A DNA stretch of 64,000 nt from an uncultured Lachnospiraceae bacterium (GTDB lineage: Bacteria; Bacillota; Clostridia; Lachnospirales; Lachnospiraceae). Shown here in pieces: positions 52,353-60,828 of the stretch. The stretch is from contig CAJKGK010000015.1 of the NCBI GenBank assembly GCA_905199445.1, positions 1-64,000 of the forward strand, read 5' to 3'. Within the stretch, counting starts at the first letter, position 1. The number at the start of each line of letters is the position of its first letter. The position numbers and the translations under genes were made by a program. Below the pieces are notes generated by a model. It was not told the origin of the DNA and did not search any database. It saw only the letters and a list, made by a program, of their open reading frames with translations.

Positions 52353-53246
52353 TCAGCCTTTAACGGCTCCCAGTGCGATTCCCTTTGCAAAATACTTCTG
52401 CAGGAACGGGAATACGATCAGAATTGGGATAATGCCTACAAATGCAATGGCCATTCTTACGGATGTACTCGGGAAATTGGACATATCCACGTTTGCTGCC
52501 GCCTGAGCATTTGAAGACAGGTACTGGATATTGGTGATCATCTGATTGAGTAAGCTCTGGATACCCCAAAGTTCTTTTCTGTCACTGATATAGTACAGAC
52601 CGTTTGTCCAATCATTCCAATAAGCCAGTCCCGCAAACAGACCCATGGAAACCAAAATCGGTTTGCCAAGGGGCAGAACAATTGTACGATAAATCAGAAA
52701 ATGTCCGCCGCCATCGATCTGACAGGCTTCATATAATGCTGTTGGTATACTGTTCTGGAAAAATGTACGCATCATAATAACATTCATGGCACTCATTAAA
52801 AATGTGGGAACCACAAGTGCAAAAAATGTATCCGAAATATGGAAATATGTGGTATACATCAGGTATGTGGGAACAAGTCCGCCGTTAAACAGCATTGTAA
52901 AGAATACAATAAAGGACAGCACCTTCCGTCCAGGCAGGTTGGACAGTGAAAGTCCGTATGCCAGAAGAGAGGATATTAAAGTATTGACCAGTGTTCCTAC
53001 AATAGTGATCGCAAATGTCATGCCATATGCGCGAACAATCTTACTGCCGCTCTGGATAATATATTCATAAGCTGACAGGCTGAATTTTTCCGGGAAAAAG
53101 GAATATCCGTTGAGTATAAGTGTTGTTTCATCTGTGATCGAGCATAAAAACAACAGGATAAAAGGCATTACCATAAACAACGCCATTAAAATCAGTACAA
53201 TATGTATAATCACCTGATAAATTTTTTGTTTCTTGCTTATAACCAT
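52353..53246 (-). CDS. Carbohydrate ABC transporter permease, LplC type
   Basis: The product is 297 residues with six membrane segments. EAA loop: YEACQIDGGGHFLIYRTIVLPL (about 175-196). It ends FAKGIALGAVKG, the usual LplC terminus. It follows the LplB-type gene after 17 bases and precedes GH20 by 23 bases. Confidence 0.92.
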   Translation of the reverse strand: MVISKKQKIYQVIIHIVLILMALFMVMPFILLFLCSITDETTLILNGYSFFPEKFSLSAYEYIIQSGSKIVRAYGMTFAITIVGTLVNTLISSLLAYGLSLSNLPGRKVLSFIVFFTMLFNGGLVPTYLMYTTYFHISDTFFALVVPTFLMSAMNVIMMRTFFQNSIPTALYEACQIDGGGHFLIYRTIVLPLGKPILVSMGLFAGLAYWNDWTNGLYYISDRKELWGIQSLLNQMITNIQYLSSNAQAAANVDMSNFPSTSVRMAIAFVGIIPILIVFPFLQKYFAKGIALGAVKG

Positions 53247-53263
53247 ATCCGATGATCTCCTCT

Positions 53264-54223
53264 CTAAAATAATGCGTTGTCCGGACTGATTTTACGTACA
53301 ATCAGATTTGAGCAAAGTACAAGAATAAAGCCACAGCATGACTGATAGAAACCAGCGGCTGATGACATACTGATATTACCCAGCTGAAGCAGTCCTCGAT
53401 AAACATAAGTATCAATAGTCTGGGTCGTTGCATAAATACTTCCTGAATTCATCGGTACCTGGTAGAACAGGCTGAAATCAGAATAAAATACACGGCCAAT
53501 ACTTAACAGTGTCAAAGTAATCATCGACGGCACCAGCGCCGGCAGGGTCACATGACGGATCTGGCTGAATTTTCCTGCCCCGTCCAAAGATGCAGCTTCG
53601 TACAGGGACGGATCAATACCCGCAATCCCTGCAGTATAAATTAACACCCCATAACCGATACTCTTCCAGCACTGGACAAGGATAATGATAACCGGCCAGT
53701 ATTTGGGTTCATTGTACCACTGGATGGGTTCCATACCCATTGCCGGAAGAATAGACATGTTCAGCATACCTGTGTCGCCGCTTAGAAATGCGTAGACAAT
53801 ATAGGATACAATAACATAAGACATTAAATACGGCAGAAGTACAGAACTCTGATACAGCGTTTTTGCCCTTTTTCCACGGATTTCATTCAGAAGAATCGCA
53901 ATCAGAACACCCAAAATAAGGTTCAGTATAATAAATGTCACATTATAAAGCAGTGTATTTCTTGTAATGATAAATGCATCCGGTGTCTTGAACAAAAATT
54001 CAAAGTTCTGCAGACCAACCCACGGGCTTCCAAAAATACCCAGGTTAAAATTAATCTGCTTAAAAGCAATCACCAGACCGGCCATCGGCAGGTAGTTGTT
54101 GATCAGTAAATAAAGCAGGCCGGGAATCATCATGATATAAACCGGTGCCCATTGTCTAAATACAGATCTTTTTTTCTTTTTGTTCAGTTGAACATCGGGA
54201 ATCTGTTGTTTTTTAGATGCCAT
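53264..54223 (-). CDS. Carbohydrate ABC transporter permease, LplB type
   Basis: The product is 319 residues. Basic N-terminus (KKKKRSVFRQW), six membrane segments, EAA loop YEAASLDGAGKFSQIRHVTLPAL (about 207-229), and the LplB-type ending ISPDNALF. AAAGGAAAT precedes the ATG. A GC-rich hairpin in the gap to the upstream binding-protein gene may set relative expression. Confidence 0.92.
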   Translation of the reverse strand: MASKKQQIPDVQLNKKKKRSVFRQWAPVYIMMIPGLLYLLINNYLPMAGLVIAFKQINFNLGIFGSPWVGLQNFEFLFKTPDAFIITRNTLLYNVTFIILNLILGVLIAILLNEIRGKRAKTLYQSSVLLPYLMSYVIVSYIVYAFLSGDTGMLNMSILPAMGMEPIQWYNEPKYWPVIIILVQCWKSIGYGVLIYTAGIAGIDPSLYEAASLDGAGKFSQIRHVTLPALVPSMITLTLLSIGRVFYSDFSLFYQVPMNSGSIYATTQTIDTYVYRGLLQLGNISMSSAAGFYQSCCGFILVLCSNLIVRKISPDNALF

Positions 54224-54268
54224 ACAAAATTTCCTTTCTACAATGGTATCATTTCTTTTTTAATCTGC

Positions 54269-54297
54269 AACGGGCTGCGGCATTGCCGCAGCCCGTT
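54269..54297 (-). other. Intercistronic stem-loop between binding protein and permease
   Basis: AACGGGCTGCGG and CCGCAGCCCGTT form a perfect 12-base GC-rich stem with a 5-base loop. On the minus strand no T-run follows, so it is more likely a 3' stabiliser for the binding-protein message than a full terminator. The position (21 bases past the stop) is typical for that. Confidence 0.7.
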
Positions 54298-54317
54298 TAG
54301 GACTTTCTATCAAAGAA

Positions 54318-55934
54318 TTATTCTGCAGTGCTTCCCTGAGTCGCAAGCCACTCGTCTAACTGCCGCTGTTTTTCATCAATAACTTTCTGAAGTCCGGCTG
54401 TATATAAAGCGTCATTAAACTCTTTCAGAACTGCATCCACATCGTCTACATTTCCGCTTCCCAGCATATCAAAGTACTGGTTCTTTACATTGGTCAGAGC
54501 CGTCAGCTCATTTACCAGTGATGAAGAATCATAGGAGAATCCCAGCGCTTTGGAGCGTACAGCAGTATCGATCAGCTCATGCTGATAATCCCATTTTGCA
54601 GGTGTATCCGGAGCTGCGGTATACGCAATTTCCTGATTTGGGAACTGCCAGCCATTTCCCATCATCCATCCGGATGTTGTACCGTCCTGACCATCGACAT
54701 AGTCAATGATTCCCTGTTCTTTATCTACAAATTTATAATGTGTACCTTCAATTCCCCAGCAAAGCAGATTCATCACTTCAGGACTGCCATAGATATAATC
54801 CAGAACTTTCATTGTTCTTGCAGGATTTTCACAATTTCTTCCGATTCCCCATGTCAGGAAGTTGACTGAATTCGATGTCAGTACCGGATTTCCGAAGATT
54901 GCGGCACCGGCAAGATCCATTTTAGATGAAAGCTCATCCTGTGTCACAGCGCCGGCTTTCATTGTTGTCATATATGCAAAGTATTTACCTGTCATTACCT
55001 GTTCTGTGATTGATGTTGTTGTTGTGATCGCATCTTTGGAGAAGTATCCTGCTTCGTTCCATTCTTTCATTGTCTGAACAAACGCTTTCAGTTCTTCTGT
55101 TTCATACAGATTGACAACTTCTGTTGACTGACCGTAATCCATAAGAACGCCAAAACCGTCTGTCAGTTTATCCATTGCATCCCAGTGAACCAGCGGTGTG
55201 CCTGCTGCAGAGCTGCACATCATTGTCATTTCAGGATGTTTTTCCTGTACTTTAGCCATAACCTCTGTTAAGTCTTCCAGGCTTGTGATTTCTTCACACA
55301 TATCGGTTTCGTCATTCACTGTATATCCGGCTTCTTCCAGAAGGTCACGGCGCATGATAACGCCCTGCCATGAAATCTGTTCATCCATAGGGGTTACACC
55401 GTAAATGTATCCGTTAATATTGGGAGAATTAATAAAATCCGGATCTACATATTTCTTGATGTTTGTACCATATGTATCGATCAGTTCTTTTAAATCCAGA
55501 ACAAGACCAGAGGCCACATAACCTGGCGCTGTATTTACCATAACCGGCACAATGTCCAGTTTGTCTGTACCTGTCAGAGATAACTGAATTTTCTGTACAA
55601 ATTCACCCCAGGAGAAGCATTTCAGATCCAGTTTTGCGTTTAATTCTTTCTCCAGAATTTCATTGATTGCATTTTCAATCATCACTTCATCTGGTTTTTC
55701 CAGACCAATGTAGCCCATAACGACAGTGTAAGGGTCTTCGTTATCAACATACTGGCATGTTCCGGCTGTTGTTTCTTCAGACTGACCGGCTGCGGCTGAA
55801 GTTGTTGTCTGTTGTGAAGTACCGTTTGTCTGATTTGCAGCTGTATCGGAAGTATTATTTCCACTGCCGCAGGCAATCAGAGAAGCTGACAGGCTGGCAG
55901 CTACTGCTGCTGCAAAAAATCGTTTCATTTTCAT
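54318..55934 (-). CDS. Extracellular sugar-binding lipoprotein
   Basis: The product is 538 residues. Signal peptide and lipobox SLIACGSG (Cys about 22), a Thr/Ser/Gln-rich linker, then the binding domain: YTVVMGYIGLEKPDEVMIENAINEIL, NGYIYGVTPMDEQISWQGVIMRRDLLEEAGY, WGIGRNCENPARTMKVLDYIY. ATG 55934 has AGGAGG 9 bases upstream (a GTG is one codon earlier). It is second in the operon after the sulfatase. Together with the two permeases it makes a complete importer without its own ATPase. Confidence 0.92.
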   Translation of the reverse strand: MKMKRFFAAAVAASLSASLIACGSGNNTSDTAANQTNGTSQQTTTSAAAGQSEETTAGTCQYVDNEDPYTVVMGYIGLEKPDEVMIENAINEILEKELNAKLDLKCFSWGEFVQKIQLSLTGTDKLDIVPVMVNTAPGYVASGLVLDLKELIDTYGTNIKKYVDPDFINSPNINGYIYGVTPMDEQISWQGVIMRRDLLEEAGYTVNDETDMCEEITSLEDLTEVMAKVQEKHPEMTMMCSSAAGTPLVHWDAMDKLTDGFGVLMDYGQSTEVVNLYETEELKAFVQTMKEWNEAGYFSKDAITTTTSITEQVMTGKYFAYMTTMKAGAVTQDELSSKMDLAGAAIFGNPVLTSNSVNFLTWGIGRNCENPARTMKVLDYIYGSPEVMNLLCWGIEGTHYKFVDKEQGIIDYVDGQDGTTSGWMMGNGWQFPNQEIAYTAAPDTPAKWDYQHELIDTAVRSKALGFSYDSSSLVNELTALTNVKNQYFDMLGSGNVDDVDAVLKEFNDALYTAGLQKVIDEKQRQLDEWLATQGSTAE

Positions 55935-55969
55935 CACACAATTCCTCCTGTAAAATGATTAATTGGTAT

Positions 55970-57463
55970 TTAATGATTATTATTTAATCCCATACGTAAA
56001 AACAGTTCTTCTGGTGCATCATTTTCATTCATTATGCATTCCATAGCTTCACACATACGTGCTTCTATCCCATGGTCACATATTGGATGCACCTGATCCG
56101 GGTCATTTTTCAGATCAAACAGCTGTGAGCCATAAGATGATGTCACCCGATCCAGTTTTATTGGTACAGGAATTTTTAACACTGGCATATTTTTCGTAAA
56201 ATCAAATGGATCCGTCAATACAGCTTTTTCAAGTTCCTGCCCCATCCTGCTATTCATACGGTTTGGCATCAGTGTATATTCATATACATCCATGTCAAAT
56301 GCCTGAGCCGCCCTCATATAAACATATCTGCCATCTGTAATATTCAGCTGATTTGCATGATATCCGAACATCGCATAGTCCCTGACCTTCTGGTCATTAT
56401 CAATGACATTTGTCAGCGAATGGCCCAGCATATCTTTCGGTACCGTACAGCCAAAATAATCCAGCAGCGTGGGGGCAAGATCGATGGTCTGAACAAGGCT
56501 CTCCCTTGACACATTGTATTTTTTGCATCTTGGATCCCATATAAATAAGGGGATATTGGCAATTTCGTTAAAACAGGGCATAATATTTTTGCCCCACCAG
56601 TCATGCTCACCCAGCAGGAATCCATGGTCTGTATTAACAATTAACATGGTGTCTTTCCACAAGTCGTATTTATCCATCATATCCAGGACCTGACCCAAAT
56701 GTTCATCACACATGGATACACAGGCCGCGTATTTATTTCTAATGTATTCGACTTCCGCTGCTGTTTCTGCAACGCGGTTATAGGATGGCCAGTCAAGATC
56801 CTGATCAATTACCGGCATTTCATAGCCGGACAGATATTTTTCAAAAGAATAAAAAGGTTCATGGGGATCAAAGGATTCGATCTGCAAAAACCATTGATCA
56901 TAATTTCGATTTGTTTCAATAAACTCCAGCCCCAGTTCAAATACTCTGTGCTGACAGCTGTTTGCACTGCTGTTCCTGTAAAGACGGTTCACTGCATCCT
57001 GGTGATAACATTTTTGTTTTCCGGCATTAATCATCGGATTTTGATCAGGAATAAATGTCGAGGGATGAATTTCCGGTGATAAATTTCCTTTCCACGGATC
57101 CCCCTCCTGTCCACGAACGCCTTCCCAGGTCGAATACCGTGTGTGGTAAGTGGCACCGCCGTCTTCCCAGTAATGTCCATGGTCACTGACCAGATGCGTA
57201 TGTATCCCTGCTTTTTTTAAGATTTCCGGCATGGAATCATCAAATGGTTCTAATGGAGACCAACCTCTGTGCATAAAGTTATATCTTCCGGTATGCAGTT
57301 CCCTTCTGGCAGGCATACAGGGAAGGCTTCCTGCATAGGCGTTCTGAAACATCACCGTTTTCCGTGCCAGCCTTTCAAAATTAGGGGCATGCACCCAGCT
57401 GCATCCATATGGCGGAAGAAAGTTCCGATTTAATGAATCAAACATAACCATTATTGCTTTCAT
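55970..57463 (-). CDS. Formylglycine-type sulfatase
   Basis: The product is 497 residues. The sulfatase signature SLPCMPARRELHTGR has Cys49 as the residue converted to formylglycine (CxPxR). Metal ligands: MFDSLN near the N-terminus and VNTDHGFLLGEHDWWGKN (about 270-287). No signal peptide, so it is cytoplasmic and would need an anaerobic sulfatase maturase, which is not in the window. With GH20 and an importer, the substrate is probably a sulfated amino sugar from mucin or glycosaminoglycan; this is inferred. GGAGGGAA precedes the ATG. Confidence 0.93.
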   Translation of the reverse strand: MKAIMVMFDSLNRNFLPPYGCSWVHAPNFERLARKTVMFQNAYAGSLPCMPARRELHTGRYNFMHRGWSPLEPFDDSMPEILKKAGIHTHLVSDHGHYWEDGGATYHTRYSTWEGVRGQEGDPWKGNLSPEIHPSTFIPDQNPMINAGKQKCYHQDAVNRLYRNSSANSCQHRVFELGLEFIETNRNYDQWFLQIESFDPHEPFYSFEKYLSGYEMPVIDQDLDWPSYNRVAETAAEVEYIRNKYAACVSMCDEHLGQVLDMMDKYDLWKDTMLIVNTDHGFLLGEHDWWGKNIMPCFNEIANIPLFIWDPRCKKYNVSRESLVQTIDLAPTLLDYFGCTVPKDMLGHSLTNVIDNDQKVRDYAMFGYHANQLNITDGRYVYMRAAQAFDMDVYEYTLMPNRMNSRMGQELEKAVLTDPFDFTKNMPVLKIPVPIKLDRVTSSYGSQLFDLKNDPDQVHPICDHGIEARMCEAMECIMNENDAPEELFLRMGLNNNH

Positions 57464-57487
57464 AGTATTCCCTCCACTTTTTCATCC

Positions 57488-57548
57488 ATTATACATTTGG
57501 TAAAAATGGATTTATATCGTTTTTCTCAACTTTATATCGTTTTTCTCA
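57488..57548 (-). promoter_or_regulatory. Sulfatase operon promoter with 20-bp direct repeats
   Basis: On the minus strand TATAAT (57488-57493) is preceded by a 17-base spacer. The -35 position is covered by the proximal copy of an 18-base exact repeat (TTTATATCGTTTTTCTCA on plus) at 57511-57528, with the second copy at 57531-57548. Two sites 20 bp apart, the inner one covering the -35, is the class II AraC-activator layout. Confidence 0.65.
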
Positions 57549-57565
57549 TTATTTTCACAATATAA

Positions 57566-57605
57566 TAAAAAAACTGCCGAAGGTTGAACCTGAACCTTCG
57601 ACAGT
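57566..57605 (-). terminator. Terminator of proC
   Basis: ACTGTCGAAGGTT and AACCTTCGGCAGT (minus strand, one mismatch) form a 13-base stem with a 7-base loop, followed by TTTTTTTATT. Confidence 0.9.
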
Positions 57606-57627
57606 GAAAACTGTTTTTTCATATATA

Positions 57628-58461
57628 TTATTTAACCTTCCCCAGATCAACTGTTTTTTCATAACCTGCACACACGGCTTCAATAGCCGCTGACCGGAAT
57701 CCCTGCTTTTCCAGCTGGGCAACGCCTACAATCGTAGAGCCCCCTGGGGAACACACGGCATCCTTTAACACACCCGGATGCTGCCCGGATTCCAGTACCA
57801 TGGCTGCTGCCCCCAAAACAGTCTGGGCCGCATAGGTCATTGCCTGTGCTCTTGGCAGCCCAATTTTTACACCGCCGTCAGCTAAAGCTTCAATAAACAT
57901 ATACACAAACGCCGGTGCACAGCCCCCTACAACAGAAAACTGATCCATCAGATTTTCTCCCAGGCACTCCACACGGCCTGCGTCTGAAAGAATACCACAG
58001 ACACCACTGATATATTCGGATTCAACCTCCGGACCTGCACAGACTGCCAGCATCCCTTTACCAATGGCCGACGGCGTATTTGGCATCACACGAACAACCT
58101 TAAGCGCATCGCCGCACATGGCCAGCTGCTCTTTAAAGTAAAGAATTTTAAGCCCTGCCGCAATAGATACCAATATTTTTTTCTCTCCCCGATCCAGACA
58201 TGATTTGAGCACCGGTGCGATTTCCGACAATAATTCTCCCATCATCTGAGGTTTCACGCAAAGAAAAATATACTCACCGGCCAATACTGCATCCCTGTTG
58301 GATGCTGCCAGGCTGCATCCCAGTTCATCCGCCAGGGATCTGGCCTTATCCATAGAACGGTTTGTAATATGTACCAGCTTTGGATCATGCACCCTGCAGG
58401 CTGCACGAATCAGCGCGCCACCCATATTTCCTGTGCCAATAAAAGATACATTATCATTCAT
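57628..58461 (-). CDS. proC: Pyrroline-5-carboxylate reductase
   Basis: The product is 277 residues. N-terminal Rossmann motif VSFIGTGNMGGALIRA, VRVMPNTPSAIGKGM in the middle, and the C-terminal signature region GCAPAFVYMFIEALADGGVKIGLPRAQA with SPGGSTIVGV. It makes L-proline from pyrroline-5-carboxylate with NAD(P)H. ATG 58461 has GGAG 8 bases upstream (GTG at 58470 is an alternative). It is isolated among sugar genes, with its own terminator, and no other proline genes are near. Confidence 0.95.
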   Translation of the reverse strand: MNDNVSFIGTGNMGGALIRAACRVHDPKLVHITNRSMDKARSLADELGCSLAASNRDAVLAGEYIFLCVKPQMMGELLSEIAPVLKSCLDRGEKKILVSIAAGLKILYFKEQLAMCGDALKVVRVMPNTPSAIGKGMLAVCAGPEVESEYISGVCGILSDAGRVECLGENLMDQFSVVGGCAPAFVYMFIEALADGGVKIGLPRAQAMTYAAQTVLGAAAMVLESGQHPGVLKDAVCSPGGSTIVGVAQLEKQGFRSAAIEAVCAGYEKTVDLGKVK

Positions 58462-58514
58462 CTCTGTCACTCCATCTCTATTTTTTATATAAAAATTAAT
58501 TTGTCTTTTTTATC

Positions 58515-59558
58515 CTATTTCAACCTGAACTGATTGGGGGATATTCCACATTCGCGCTTAAAGGCCCGAATAAAATTTTCAGGATTTTCATATCCGATCA
58601 GCTCACTGATCTTATGGACACTATAATTTGTTGTCAGCAGATAATTCTGTGCTTTCTGAAACCGTATTTTTTTAAGCAGCTGGACAAAACTGCATCCGGT
58701 AACTTCTTTAATATATTTTGAACAGTAGGGTACTGAATAATTCAGTTTTTCCGCAATATGCCCCAAAGTAATTGTATCATAGTCATTGACAATATAGTGA
58801 AGCAATCGGGCCGATGCCTCATTATTTTGCCGAAATGACGGAAATTCTGCGGTTTTCTTATATTTTCTGACTAACCTTGTGAAAAATATAATCAACATAC
58901 TGCTTATGATCCTGTCACTGAATGCATCTTCCTCGAACTGTTCCATATACATTTCCAGAATCTGCTCCTTCACCTCAGTATCATCCAACGTATGAAAGGT
59001 AAGGTATGTCGCATAATCTTTAAGATAAATACTATTCACCAGAAAGTCCGAAATAATATTCTGATCTCTTAAAACATTAAAAAATATATCTTCTATATTA
59101 CTTCTTCGAATCAATATATTAATTACGATACTGTCTCCACCGGCAAAGATCGAATGGGTCACTGACGGAGACAAAAGACATAGATCTCCCTCTTGCATCT
59201 GGTAACACTGATCAAAAATATGATGGGTACATGTGCCCTTGAGCACATAGATGACTTCAAAAAAGGCGTGGGTATGCATAAACGGCGGCGTATACCTGTT
59301 ATGCTTGCTTAAATACACGCTTTTTCCAGTTTCCATATTAAAATACCAGCTGTCCTGCATCGGTACATCTGTTTTTACTGTAGAGTTGGCCAATTCCGGA
59401 ACAACCAGATAATTATTATGGATATATTCCGGGTCCAGCTGACTCAAAAATGCCGTAAACTCCCGTTCATTCTTCTTTTTCTCATAGTATTCCCTATAAA
59501 ACAGTTCATGTTCATTATACGTTTCGAAATATTGAAGAAGCATATCTGTATTCATCAT
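58515..59558 (-). CDS. AraC family regulator, cupin type
   Basis: The product is 347 residues. The N-terminal cupin (PPFMHTHAFFEVIYVLKGTCTHHIF, LCLLSPSVTHSIFAG; about 90-145) is followed by a helical linker and an AraC domain at about 250-345 (ITLGHIAEKLNYSVPYCSKYI; ISELIGYENPENFIRAFKRECG). It lies between proC and the divergent GH5/GH78 genes, so likely regulates one of the flanking sugar units, perhaps through the repeats at 57511-57548 or 59575-59602. Confidence 0.87.
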   Translation of the reverse strand: MMNTDMLLQYFETYNEHELFYREYYEKKKNEREFTAFLSQLDPEYIHNNYLVVPELANSTVKTDVPMQDSWYFNMETGKSVYLSKHNRYTPPFMHTHAFFEVIYVLKGTCTHHIFDQCYQMQEGDLCLLSPSVTHSIFAGGDSIVINILIRRSNIEDIFFNVLRDQNIISDFLVNSIYLKDYATYLTFHTLDDTEVKEQILEMYMEQFEEDAFSDRIISSMLIIFFTRLVRKYKKTAEFPSFRQNNEASARLLHYIVNDYDTITLGHIAEKLNYSVPYCSKYIKEVTGCSFVQLLKKIRFQKAQNYLLTTNYSVHKISELIGYENPENFIRAFKRECGISPNQFRLK

Positions 59559-59574
59559 CTAACCTCAACTTACC

Positions 59575-59602
59575 ATTCCTGTGATTACGATTCCTGTGAT
59601 TA
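59575..59602. repeat. 15-bp-period direct repeat in the AraC/GH5 divergent gap
   Basis: ATTCCTGTGATTA occurs at 59575-59587 and 59590-59602, 15 bp apart, close to the start of the AraC gene and about 150 bases before GH5. It might be an autoregulatory site; otherwise a simple tandem duplication. Confidence 0.5.
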
Positions 59603-59751
59603 TTATTATAATCATCTAAGACAAAAAATGATAGTATTTTTGAACAAACAGAACAATTGTATGTCCACCTATTGTTTCATATACTACATTTACATAAAAC
59701 TGATATACCGGCTGATGTCAGTATCATCGTGCAGGAAAGGAATGAATTTTT

Positions 59752-60828
59752 ATGAAAAATATGAATAATATCCCTACATATACCCCAGCCATGGAATCCG
59801 CAAAACATATGCTTCAAAAGGTTAGGATCGGCTGGAATCTGGGAAATGCACTGGATGCCTGCGGCATTGACCCTGGCAGTGTGTCTGAGCTGACAGACTA
59901 TGAAACACAGTGGCATAATCCCCCCATCTGTCCATCACTGTTTCAGACAATACATGAAGCCGGATACCAGGCTGTCCGTATTCCTGTCACCTATTTTGAG
60001 CACATGGATCAGGACGGAAATATTGACATTGCCTGGCTGAACAGGGTAAAAACTGTCATAGACTATGTACTGGACAATGATATGTACTGTATTACCAATG
60101 TCCACCATGATACCGGTGCCGGTCTTCAGGCCTGGCTTAAAGCAGACATAACAACCTATACCAAAGTACGCGCCCGATTTATAAAGCTGTGGACGCAGAT
60201 TGCCGTTGCTTTTAAAGATTATGGTGAAAAGCTGATTTTTGAAAGTTTTAACGAAATGCTTGATGCCCGTTCTGCCTGGGATTATACAGATCCGGAAGGT
60301 TATGAATGTATAAACCTGTACCATCAGGATTTTGTAGACACCATCCGACAGTCCGGCGGCTGTAACCTTAGACGAAACCTGCTGCTGAACACTTACGGCG
60401 CTTCTCCTATGGAAGTTGCAGCCCAAGCGTTCCGTCTGCCTTCGGACATCCATCCCGGACATCTAATGGTGGGTGTCCATTTCTACAAACCCGATGCCTT
60501 CACGTCCGGCGATATGCAGACATGGAACAGTGAAGGCGAGAAAGAAGTTGACGCATTTTTTCAACGGATGGACAAGTATTTTCTGAATAAAAATATCCCT
60601 GTAATTATGGGAGAATGTGGAACCCACGACATCCGTACACAAGATCAGCGCACACTATACGTCAAATCGGTTCTTTCATATATAAAAAACAGGCCCATAT
60701 CCTACTTCTGGTGGGATGACGGCGATCATATGAAATTAATTGACCGTTTGAGCGGACAGATCATCTATAAAAAATTACAGGCTGCACTTACGGATGCAGC
60801 CGGAAAGGCCGGTTATGAACAACGCTGA
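59752..60828 (+). CDS. GH5 family glycoside hydrolase (endoglucanase-like), cytoplasmic
   Basis: The product is 358 residues. Family signs: KVRIGWNLGNALDACG, AVRIPVTYFEHM, NVHHDTGAGLQAWL, acid/base Glu in FESFNEMLDARS (about 168), VGVHFYKPDAF, and the nucleophile Glu in IPVIMGECGTHDIR (about 287), plus FWWDDGDH. It cuts beta-1,4-type glucans, mannans or shorter glycosides. No signal peptide, unusual for a polymer-cutting cellulase, so imported oligosaccharides are likelier. GGAAAGGA precedes the ATG. It overlaps the following GH78 by 14 bases. Confidence 0.9.
   Translation: MKNMNNIPTYTPAMESAKHMLQKVRIGWNLGNALDACGIDPGSVSELTDYETQWHNPPICPSLFQTIHEAGYQAVRIPVTYFEHMDQDGNIDIAWLNRVKTVIDYVLDNDMYCITNVHHDTGAGLQAWLKADITTYTKVRARFIKLWTQIAVAFKDYGEKLIFESFNEMLDARSAWDYTDPEGYECINLYHQDFVDTIRQSGGCNLRRNLLLNTYGASPMEVAAQAFRLPSDIHPGHLMVGVHFYKPDAFTSGDMQTWNSEGEKEVDAFFQRMDKYFLNKNIPVIMGECGTHDIRTQDQRTLYVKSVLSYIKNRPISYFWWDDGDHMKLIDRLSGQIIYKKLQAALTDAAGKAGYEQR

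Noticed and set aside
57511..57548. CRISPR-like repeats
   Set aside because: Only two copies 20 bp apart with a 2-base gap; no spacers and no cas genes. They fit an activator site.
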